From the NCBI GenBank assembly GCA_014380825.1, contig JACMJD010000100.1, forward strand, positions 1 to 5,289: a stretch of DNA of 5,289 nt, read 5' to 3'. Shown piece after piece: positions 1 through 4,955 of the stretch; positions within the stretch are counted from its first letter, which is position 1, and every line of letters begins with the position of its first letter. The stretch is from Phycisphaerae bacterium. GTDB taxonomy: Bacteria; Planctomycetota; Phycisphaerae; Tepidisphaerales; Tepidisphaeraceae. A program made the position numbers and the translations under genes. The notes beneath the pieces are model-generated. The model did not search any database, had not been told where the DNA came from, and was given only the letters and a program-made list of their open reading frames with translations.

Positions 1-1779
1 GAACATTTCAGCGATAGCTGGGCGGACATCGCCAGCGTTGAGGTCACTAATGACGCGACCAATGTCACGTTCAAGATCAACCTCAACCCGTTGATGAACG
101 ACGGCGTTACCGCGAACAACATTCAGACGAACAATTTCACCAAGTACGACATCGGAATCCACACCGGCCCCGGCGGAAGCACGGCGCTGGCGGTCGATTA
201 CTCGCAGATTTTCGGCCTGAGCACCGGCATGAACTACTGGGTCCGAAGCTGGGCCAACCAAGGCGTGAACCTCGGCGGATATCAGGCGTTCGCGTGGAAC
301 GGATCGAACTTCAACACGGCGAGCCCCGTCGCGACCAGCTCGACGGTTCCAATTGATCCAACCGCCACCACGCTGACGATTCCGCTGGCGGCGCTTGGTC
401 TGACGAACGGCAGCTCGTTCAATTTCGACGTCTGGTCGACCTTCGACAACCCCGCCGGCCAAGGCGCATACGATGCGCTGGCTCGGCCGACCATCACGCC
501 CGGCGCGCCGTTTTCCGATCCGAACACGCCCGGCTCGCCGACACCTTATGATGGAGCGAGCGGCGCGAATTACGCTACCACCTTCTACACCGTCGTCATC
601 CCCGTGTCCGCATCGACCTGGAACGTGAACGGCGACGGCAATTGGTCCAACGCCGCGAACTGGCAAGGCGGTGTTCCGAACGCGGTCGGAGCCGGCGCCG
701 TCTTCGGTACCATCTCGAACGCACCGCACACTGTGACGGTCGATGGGCCACAAACCGTCGGCACGATCACGTTTGACAACACCAACGCATACACCATCGG
801 CGGCGCGAACACCGTCACGCTTGACGTCTCTGCCGGATCGGCGGGCATCAATGTCCTCAATGGAAGTCATACGATCTCCGCGCCGCTCACGCTGAACAAG
901 AACACGACGTTCACCGTGACACCGGCGACGAGCACGCTCAGCGTCACCGGCGCGATGAACGCGTCGACGGTCAGCATCACGAAGGCCGGCGCGGGCACGG
1001 TCGTGTTCGCGAACGTCCGCGCGGCCGGATTGTCGATCGGCGCGGGAACGGTCGCAATCCAGACGAACGGCGGCGACACCGGCACGAGCCGCGCCGGCAC
1101 ACTCAGCATCGCCGGCGGGGCGACTCCGACCGCGACGCTGGATCTGCGCAACAACGATTTGATCGTCACCAGCGGAACCTACGCCGCGATCACCAACGCG
1201 ATCACCTTTGCGCGGAACGCCGGCGCATGGAACCGCCCGGGCCTGACCAGCAGCGCAGCGGGGGCAGCCAATCCAAAGAACAAGACGCTGGGCACTCTGA
1301 CCGGCACCGAATTCCACGCTGCCCAAGGGGCCGGCGCTCTGTTCGACGGATTCACCATCGCCAACACCGACATCCTCGTAAAATTCACGTATTACGGCGA
1401 TGTCGACTTCAACGGCGTTGTCGATTTCGACGACTATTCCCGCATCGACGCCGGCTTCAACAACAATCGCACAGGCTGGTTCAATGGCGATGTGGATTAC
1501 AACGGGATCGTCGACTTCGACGACTACAGCTTGATCGACCAGGCGTTCAACACGCAAAGCGGAACGTTGCGCCGCGCCATGGCTTACCTGGATGGAAGTG
1601 ATCGCAGCGATGTAGGAATGGACGCGCCTTCGCTTCAGCTGGTCGCGTACCACCTCCAACAATTCGGCGAGCAATACGCCGCCGGATTCTTGAACTCCGT
1701 CCCAGAACCGACCAGCGCCTTGGCATTGAGCGGACTGGCCGCTTTAGCGGCCAGCAGACGTCGCCGTCGCAGAAACTGA
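1..1779 (+). CDS. Secreted multi-domain PEP-CTERM protein with dockerin-like repeats (5' end outside window)
   Basis: The frame is open from base 1 to the TGA at 1777-1779 (592 codons visible), so the gene starts upstream; the ATG at 91 is internal, because clear domain sequence (DIASVEVTNDATNVTFKINL) precedes it. Visible residues 1 to about 200 look like a beta-sandwich domain, possibly CBM9/DOMON-like, with aromatic stretches such as GMNYWVRSW; ligand unknown. Residues 207-465 are beta-rich, opening with WNVNGDGNWSNAANW, in the style of autotransporter-associated beta-strand proteins. Residues 467-521 hold two dockerin-like loops (DVDFNGVVDFDDY and DVDYNGIVDFDDY) with Asp/Asn at the expected Ca2+ ligand positions. 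A roughly 42-residue segment follows, then the PEP-CTERM tail (567-592): VPEP, Ala/Leu helix, six Arg. Family knowledge: such tails are recognised by exosortase, giving an exported, surface-linked or released protein. From residue 207 on it is paralogous to the downstream GH53 gene. No catalytic motif is visible, so a binding or structural role is inferred. Confidence 0.9.
   Translation, partial: EHFSDSWADIASVEVTNDATNVTFKINLNPLMNDGVTANNIQTNNFTKYDIGIHTGPGGSTALAVDYSQIFGLSTGMNYWVRSWANQGVNLGGYQAFAWNGSNFNTASPVATSSTVPIDPTATTLTIPLAALGLTNGSSFNFDVWSTFDNPAGQGAYDALARPTITPGAPFSDPNTPGSPTPYDGASGANYATTFYTVVIPVSASTWNVNGDGNWSNAANWQGGVPNAVGAGAVFGTISNAPHTVTVDGPQTVGTITFDNTNAYTIGGANTVTLDVSAGSAGINVLNGSHTISAPLTLNKNTTFTVTPATSTLSVTGAMNASTVSITKAGAGTVVFANVRAAGLSIGAGTVAIQTNGGDTGTSRAGTLSIAGGATPTATLDLRNNDLIVTSGTYAAITNAITFARNAGAWNRPGLTSSAAGAANPKNKTLGTLTGTEFHAAQGAGALFDGFTIANTDILVKFTYYGDVDFNGVVDFDDYSRIDAGFNNNRTGWFNGDVDYNGIVDFDDYSLIDQAFNTQSGTLRRAMAYLDGSDRSDVGMDAPSLQLVAYHLQQFGEQYAAGFLNSVPEPTSALALSGLAALAASRRRRRRN
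1390..1563 (+). other. Dockerin-like Ca2+-binding repeat pair (gene 1)
   Basis: Two 12-residue loops follow the pattern D-x-D-x-N-G-x-V-D-F-x-D, each followed by a short helix-like segment (YSRIDAGFN and YSLIDQAFN). This is the dockerin type I/EF-hand loop arrangement. Planctomycetes carry many such repeats without a demonstrated scaffoldin, so Ca2+-dependent folding or an unknown partner is as likely as true cohesin binding. Confidence 0.8.
1735..1754 (+). repeat. Perfect inverted repeat inside the PEP-CTERM coding segment (gene 1)
   Basis: CTGGCCGC - TTTA - GCGGCCAG forms an 8-bp stem with a 4-base loop. It encodes L-A-A-L-A-A-S of the hydrophobic tail and lies 25 bases before the end of the stop codon. 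The GH53 gene has its counterpart at 3957-3976. There is no T-run after it, so it is not an intrinsic terminator. Ala codon runs (GCC/GCG) favour such palindromes by chance. Confidence 0.6.
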
Positions 1780-1795
1780 TATCATCTTCCTCCGC

Positions 1796-1833
1796 CGCGG
1801 CGGCGCGTCGCCACGACGCGCTGCCGCGTTTTT
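1796..1833 (+). terminator. Strong Rho-independent terminator after gene 1
   Basis: Bases 1796-1810 pair with 1814-1828 over 15 bp, with one G-T wobble (1802/1822) and a 3-base loop CCA at 1811-1813. The stem is followed directly by TTTTT (1829-1833) and then a pyrimidine-rich CTTTCTC. The complementary strand has no T-run after the stem, so it acts on plus-strand transcription only. It starts 16 bases after the gene 1 stop codon and its T-run ends 17 bases before the GH53 start codon, so transcription arriving from gene 1 should largely stop before entering the GH53 gene. Confidence 0.88.
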
Positions 1834-1850
1834 CTTTCTCAGGCGTATTC

Positions 1851-2186
1851 ATGAAGCAATCCCGCGTCGGCTCGATCACGCTCTCGCTCGCCGCGTTGGG
1901 GTTGTGCAGCGCCGCGCCGGCCGACCCGTTTTACATGGGCGGCGACATCTCGCTCTTGCCGTTCATCGAATCGCGCGGCGGCACGTTCCGCGACGCCGGC
2001 CAGGTCCGTCCCATGGAACAAATCATGACGAACCACGGCGCGAACATGTTTCGCCTGCGCCTGTTCGTTAATCCCAACACCAACTACTCTGCCACAAGCG
2101 GCGCGATCCAGGATCTGAACTACACGATCGCGCTCGCGCAGCGACTGCAAGCCAGCGGCGCTGAAATTCTGCTCGACCTCCACTAG
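1851..2186 (+). CDS. N-terminal fragment of the GH53 galactanase up to the in-frame TAG
   Basis: This is what normal translation would make: 111 residues comprising the signal peptide and the first strands and helices of the GH53 (beta/alpha)8 barrel, including GGDISLLPFIES and FRLRLFVNP, ending at LLDLH. Both catalytic glutamates lie beyond the stop, so the fragment cannot be an active hydrolase. It would probably be exported and degraded. It is not a complete small gene in its own right: the conserved motif continues in the same frame on the other side of the stop. Confidence 0.6.
   Translation: MKQSRVGSITLSLAALGLCSAAPADPFYMGGDISLLPFIESRGGTFRDAGQVRPMEQIMTNHGANMFRLRLFVNPNTNYSATSGAIQDLNYTIALAQRLQASGAEILLDLH
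2184..2186 (+). other. In-frame amber codon inside the conserved GH53 motif
   Basis: The codons read CTC GAC CTC CAC TAG TCC GAC ACC TGG GCG GAT CCC, that is L-D-L-H-[stop]-S-D-T-W-A-D-P. In GH53 enzymes as I know them, the residue at the stop is Tyr in bacterial members and Leu in a fungal member. One base change from TAC, TAT or TTG gives TAG. The base after the stop is T, which is not a typical leaky context. Confidence 0.95.
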
Positions 2187-2327
2187 TCCGACACCTGGGC
2201 GGATCCCGGTCATCAAGCGAAACCCGCAGCGTGGAATGCGCTCACGCTGACTTCGAACCCGTCGCTGCAATCCACTGTTCGTCAGTACACCGCCAACACG
2301 CTGACCGCGTTCAAGAACGCGGGCGTG

Positions 2328-4004
2328 ATGCCGAAGATGGTGCAGGTCGGCAACGAGACGACGAACGGCATGCTCTACAACGACGGCAAGGTCGTCTACA
2401 CCGGCTCGCAAGCGGTGCAAAACCAAAGCTGGGCGAACTTCGGCACGCTGCTGAACTCCGCGATTCAAGGCGTACGCGACGTGGACGCGCAGACGGCCGG
2501 GCAGCACACCGACATCGCGATACACGTCGACGGCGGAAACGTCGCCGGGCGCGCGCAGTATTACTTCAATCAGATCAACAACGTCGCCAACGTCAGCGGC
2601 TACGACGTGATGGGCATGAGCTTTTATCCCGCCAACAACGGAACGACGTCATTCAACAATCTCAAGGCGAACCTGAATTACCTCGCGAACAACTTCACCA
2701 AAAAGGTGATGGTGCTCGAAGCGAACCATCCATGGTTCGGCCCGTCCAACGGCACGCAATGGGCCGTCAGCGAAGCGGGGCAGAACCAGTTCCTGCTCGA
2801 CGTGCGCGAATTCGTGCGCAATCTGCCGAACGGTCGCGGCGCGGGTGTGATGTGGTGGTATCCGGAATCGATCCAGGTGCCCGGCACGTTCATCTGGCAG
2901 GGCGGAGCGGTCTCGATGTTCGGCGATCAGAATCACAACGCGCTGGCGTCGATCAACTCGCTCAACGCGTGGAAAACCAACGGCAACGGCAACTGGAGCG
3001 ACTCCGCCAACTGGATCACGGTCGCGCCGAATGCCATCGATCACGTCGCGAACTTCGGCCCGCTGATCAACGCGCCGCGAACGGTGACGGTTGATTCGCC
3101 GCGAACGGTTGGCGTGATCAACTTCGACAGCCCGCATCGTTACACAATTGGCGGCGGCACCGTGACGCTGGATGTTACCAACGGCAAAGCCGCGATCCTG
3201 GTGACCAGCGGTAGTCATACGATCGCCTCGCCGATCGTGTTGAACGATGATCTGAGCATTGCTGTCAACTCTGCGTCCAGCACGTTAACCATGACCGGCG
3301 CGCTGAGTTCGGCTGGTCGGCGCATCACGAAAGAAGGCGCGGGCGCGGTTCAGATCTCGCAACTAAACGCCACCGCGCTGACAGTGAACGCTGGTGTGGT
3401 GTCGATCGCCCCCGGCGCCGCGGGTGCCGGCCGAGTTGGGACGCTTAACCTTGGCGGCGGCGCGACGCCGACGGCGACGCTCGATCTAAACGACAACGAT
3501 CTGATCGTCACCGCCACGCCCGCCAGCGCGATCGTCGCGGCCATCGCTCATGCCCGGCACAACGGGGCCTGGGATCAGGTCGGCCTGACCAGTTCCGCCG
3601 CGAGAGCCGCAACGCCGGCGAACAAGACGCTCGGCACAATCACGGGCGAACAGTTCCACCTCGCGCAAGGCGCGGGCGCCTTGTTCGATGGAGTCGAAAT
3701 CGCCGACTCGGACGTGCTCGTGAAGTTCACCTATTACGGCGACACAGACTTCAACGGCGTCGTGGATTTCGACGATTACTCCCGCATCGACACCGGCTTC
3801 AACAACGGTGCAACCGACTGGTTCCACGGCGATTTTGATCTGAACGGCATCGCCGATTTCGACGACTACTCGCTGATCGACCAGGCCTTCAACACGCAAA
3901 CCAGCTCGCTCCGCAGCGCCGTCCCCGAGCCGTCGAGCGCGATCCTGCTCGCCGGGCTTGCCGCTTCAGCGGCAAGCATTCGACGTCGTCGACGCACAAC
4001 TTAG
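2328..4004 (+). CDS. C-terminal part of the GH53 galactanase downstream of the in-frame TAG
   Basis: The frame is open from 2187 to the TAG at 4002-4004. The first plausible internal starts are GTG 2325 and ATG 2328, but neither has a recognisable Shine-Dalgarno sequence. A product starting here would carry both catalytic Glu residues, the beta-rich region, the dockerin-like pair and the PEP-CTERM tail. It would lack the signal peptide and the first strands of the barrel, so it would be neither exported nor likely to fold. Gene callers may report it separately; I regard it as the second piece of the interrupted GH53 gene, with independent translation unlikely. Confidence 0.5.
   Translation: MPKMVQVGNETTNGMLYNDGKVVYTGSQAVQNQSWANFGTLLNSAIQGVRDVDAQTAGQHTDIAIHVDGGNVAGRAQYYFNQINNVANVSGYDVMGMSFYPANNGTTSFNNLKANLNYLANNFTKKVMVLEANHPWFGPSNGTQWAVSEAGQNQFLLDVREFVRNLPNGRGAGVMWWYPESIQVPGTFIWQGGAVSMFGDQNHNALASINSLNAWKTNGNGNWSDSANWITVAPNAIDHVANFGPLINAPRTVTVDSPRTVGVINFDSPHRYTIGGGTVTLDVTNGKAAILVTSGSHTIASPIVLNDDLSIAVNSASSTLTMTGALSSAGRRITKEGAGAVQISQLNATALTVNAGVVSIAPGAAGAGRVGTLNLGGGATPTATLDLNDNDLIVTATPASAIVAAIAHARHNGAWDQVGLTSSAARAATPANKTLGTITGEQFHLAQGAGALFDGVEIADSDVLVKFTYYGDTDFNGVVDFDDYSRIDTGFNNGATDWFHGDFDLNGIADFDDYSLIDQAFNTQTSSLRSAVPEPSSAILLAGLAASAASIRRRRRTT
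3732..3906 (+). other. Dockerin-like Ca2+-binding repeat pair (GH53 gene)
   Basis: Two loops, DTDFNGVVDFDDY and DFDLNGIADFDDY, keep the Asp/Asn ligand spacing of dockerin/EF-hand loops and are followed by YSRIDTGFN and YSLIDQAFN. They lie between the beta-rich region and the PEP-CTERM tail, exactly as in gene 1. Ca2+ binding is likely; the partner is unknown. Confidence 0.8.
3957..3976 (+). repeat. Perfect inverted repeat inside the PEP-CTERM coding segment (GH53 gene)
   Basis: CTTGCCGC - TTCA - GCGGCAAG forms an 8-bp stem with a 4-base loop, encoding L-A-A-S-A-A-S and lying 28 bases before the gene end. Compared with gene 1 (1735-1754), the third stem pair has changed from G-C to T-A with both sides altered synonymously (CTG to CTT, GCC to GCA), so pairing is kept. 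No T-run follows. Confidence 0.6.
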
Positions 4005-4131
4005 ACCTCCCAAACCGCTTGTCGCAAATTTGAAGGATAACTACGCAACCTTGCATGGGGTTAGCGGTGCGCGCCCGCTATTGTGGGGCGGGTCAGGATA
4101 CGAGGGTTTCACATTTCACCCCGGAGGGTCT
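4005..4131 (+). other. Intergenic region before the small PEP-CTERM gene
   Basis: This 127-base gap holds a weak hairpin: TAGCGG (4062-4067) pairs with CCGCTA (4075-4080) around a 7-base loop, followed by TTGTGG rather than a T-run. It could be a poor terminator for the GH53 gene or part of the leader of the next gene. I found no convincing -35/-10 pair and no riboswitch I recognise. Confidence 0.3.
4123..4127 (+). promoter_or_regulatory. Shine-Dalgarno sequence for the small PEP-CTERM gene
   Basis: GGAGG (within GGAGGG, 4123-4128) lies four bases before the ATG at 4132. The spacing is short but the match is strong. It fixes the start at 4132, although the frame is open back into the end of the GH53 gene. 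Confidence 0.75.
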
Positions 4132-4869
4132 ATGCCGCAGCGTCAGGTCCGATCCCTGTTTCTGGCGACAACTGTGCTGGCGTGTGCCGGCTCGTCGGTC
4201 GCGCGGGCGCAGTTCACCATCTCCAATCCAGGAACCAATCCAAACACGTTCGTCGGCCAGAACTTCTCGCCGTCGGTGTCGCCAGCCCCCAATCCGGGAC
4301 TTGCGGCCGGCGCCAACGTCTTCCTGCAAAACTTCAACTTCACCAGCACCGGCGGTGTAGGCAACCCAAACACGCGGCTGGTGATTCTGCCGGGCGCGTA
4401 CTACGACACCAATGGTGATCCCAATGGTTCGTTCACGCCGACGATCGCCGACGTCACGGGAATTTCGACAAACACGATCGACACTGACGCAGCCCTCAGC
4501 GGCGCGCCCTTGAACTTCACGTTCAGCAACCTCCAGATGATCTATGGCAACAGCTATGCCGCCGTCTTCGCGACGGTCGGGGCGGGCAATACGCTTTCGT
4601 TCATCCCCGTTGGCGCGATGTACGCAAACTATGTAGAAACCTCGCCCGGCTCGGGCGTCTTCGTGCCCGTCACCAACTATGGCGGCGCCAACAACTTCAA
4701 CGCCTGCGCCCTGTACCCGGATTTCAACGGCGACGGATTCTTCGAAGCCGACAGCCCGAACACCGCCGACGCGGCGTTTGCCGCTACGTTCGCCGTGCCC
4801 GAGCCCGCGTCGCTTGCAGCGCTTGGCTGCCTTGGCATGACCGGGCTGATCCGGCGACGGACTCGTTGA
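4132..4869 (+). CDS. Small secreted PEP-CTERM protein of unknown function
   Basis: This encodes 245 residues. The ATG at 4132 is chosen because of the GGAGG just before it and because it opens a signal peptide (MPQRQVRSLFL, hydrophobic core, cleavage likely after ARA at 24-26). VLAC at 15-18 is a poor lipobox match, so ordinary type I cleavage is preferred. The body is rich in Asn, Gly, Thr and aromatics, as expected of a beta-sandwich exported protein, with no catalytic motif I recognise. Residues 197-207 (DFNGDGFFEAD) resemble a single Ca2+-binding DxNxDG loop. The tail 222-245 is PEP-CTERM: VPEP, the hydrophobic stretch ASLAALGCLGMTGLI, then RRRTR. It follows the GH53 gene by 127 bases on the same strand and faces gene 4 convergently. 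The role is unknown; anchoring or matrix function is only an inference from the tail. Confidence 0.88.
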   Translation: MPQRQVRSLFLATTVLACAGSSVARAQFTISNPGTNPNTFVGQNFSPSVSPAPNPGLAAGANVFLQNFNFTSTGGVGNPNTRLVILPGAYYDTNGDPNGSFTPTIADVTGISTNTIDTDAALSGAPLNFTFSNLQMIYGNSYAAVFATVGAGNTLSFIPVGAMYANYVETSPGSGVFVPVTNYGGANNFNACALYPDFNGDGFFEADSPNTADAAFAATFAVPEPASLAALGCLGMTGLIRRRTR

Positions 4870-4873
4870 GTCC

Positions 4874-4892
4874 AGTTCGCACCTGCCGAACT
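4874..4892 (+). other. Minor hairpin after the small PEP-CTERM gene
   Basis: AGTTCG (4874-4879) and CGAACT (4887-4892) form a 6-bp stem with a 7-base loop, five bases after the TGA. There is no T-run. It is the first of a row of hairpins in the 86-base gap between convergent genes. Confidence 0.35.
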
Positions 4893-4902
4893 TGCGCGGA
4901 AT

Positions 4903-4926
4903 GTGCCCGATCATCCGATCGGGCAC
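4903..4926. terminator. Perfect hairpin between convergent genes, possible bidirectional terminator
   Basis: GTGCCCGATC (4903-4912) pairs perfectly with GATCGGGCAC (4917-4926) around a 4-base loop ATCC, and can be extended by a T-G wobble. It sits between the TGA at 4867-4869 and the minus-strand TAA at 4956-4958, the expected site for a shared terminator. No T-run follows on either strand, so it would be a U-less terminator or an mRNA 3'-end stabilising element; the position is the main argument. A further 5-bp pairing (GCGTG 4930-4934 with CACGC 4947-4951) lies beside it. Confidence 0.5.
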
Positions 4927-4955
4927 GCTGCGTGTGGTAAGAGTTGCACGCGGCA

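Larger units (their letters stand above)
619..1779 (+). repeat. Diverged direct repeat, copy 1: beta-rich/dockerin/PEP-CTERM module
   Basis: This 1161-base stretch matches 2970-4004 (1035 bases) in order and along its whole length. Shared anchors are the GNWS-x-x-ANW opening, TVTVD-P-TVGVI/TITFD, GGATPTATLDL, NDLIVT, KTLGT, FH-AQGAGALFDG, the paired dockerin loops and the VPEP tail. The dockerin part is the most similar at DNA level. The 126-base length difference corresponds mainly to a roughly 42-codon segment between dockerin and VPEP found only in this copy. Confidence 0.9.
1851..4004 (+). pseudogene. GH53 endo-beta-1,4-galactanase with dockerin-like repeats and PEP-CTERM tail, interrupted by an in-frame TAG
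   Basis: Read through the TAG at codon 112, this is a 717-residue protein. Signal peptide 1-24 (MKQSR, hydrophobic core, APA cleavage site). The GH53 domain spans about 27-370: FRLRLFVNP near the N-terminus, LLDLH-[stop]-SDTWADP at 107-119, the acid/base Glu169 in VQVGNET, nucleophile Glu290 in VMVLEANHPW, and GVMWWYP near the C-terminus. GH53 enzymes cleave beta-1,4-galactan (pectin side chains, arabinogalactan I) by a retaining mechanism. Then come a beta-rich region (374-630), two dockerin-like loops (631-686) and a PEP-CTERM tail (691-717: VPEP, helix, five Arg). The part from 374 on is paralogous to gene 1. Everything after the stop stays open and conserved, so this is a recent nonsense mutation, a sequencing error or readthrough. 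The gene itself ends in TAG, which argues against amber being generally reassigned. Only AGG (1841-1843) precedes the ATG, a weak ribosome site. Confidence 0.88.
2970..4004 (+). repeat. Diverged direct repeat, copy 2: beta-rich/dockerin/PEP-CTERM module in the GH53 gene
   Basis: This is the second copy of the module, beginning at the Trp codon of WKTNGNGNWSDSANW directly after the GH53 domain. It lacks the 42-codon segment present before VPEP in copy 1: here TLR/SLR is followed almost directly by AVPEP. Numerous synonymous and non-synonymous differences show that the duplication or shuffling event is old. Confidence 0.9.

Noticed and set aside
91..1779. ATG at 91 as the real start of gene 1
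   Set aside because: The frame is open to base 1 and the residues before it are a conserved-looking beta-strand run. There is no ribosome site before the ATG and no signal peptide after it.
1839..2525. Minus-strand 228-codon open frame opposite the GH53 N-terminal region
   Set aside because: Antisense shadow of the GH53 frame; no start signals or recognisable domain.
2231..3094. Plus-strand 287-codon open frame right after the TAG, suggesting a frameshift in place of a nonsense mutation
   Set aside because: Its product is rich in Arg, Gln and His with no domain, typical of an out-of-frame reading in GC-rich DNA. The GH53 motifs continue in the original frame with no shift.
2184..4004. General reassignment of TAG to an amino acid in this organism
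   Set aside because: The same GH53 gene ends with TAG directly after its Arg-rich PEP-CTERM tail, where a true stop is expected. The other genes end in TGA, TGA and TAA. A rare recoding event is not excluded.
3958..4131. Upstream extension of the small PEP-CTERM gene to 3958
   Set aside because: It would overlap the end of the GH53 gene and bury the signal peptide inside the protein. The GGAGG at 4123-4127 marks the ATG at 4132.
4005..4131. Riboswitch or sigma-70-like promoter before the small PEP-CTERM gene
   Set aside because: The only hairpin is a short 6-bp stem, and the candidate -35/-10 hexamers match poorly or have wrong spacing. No known riboswitch core could be recognised.
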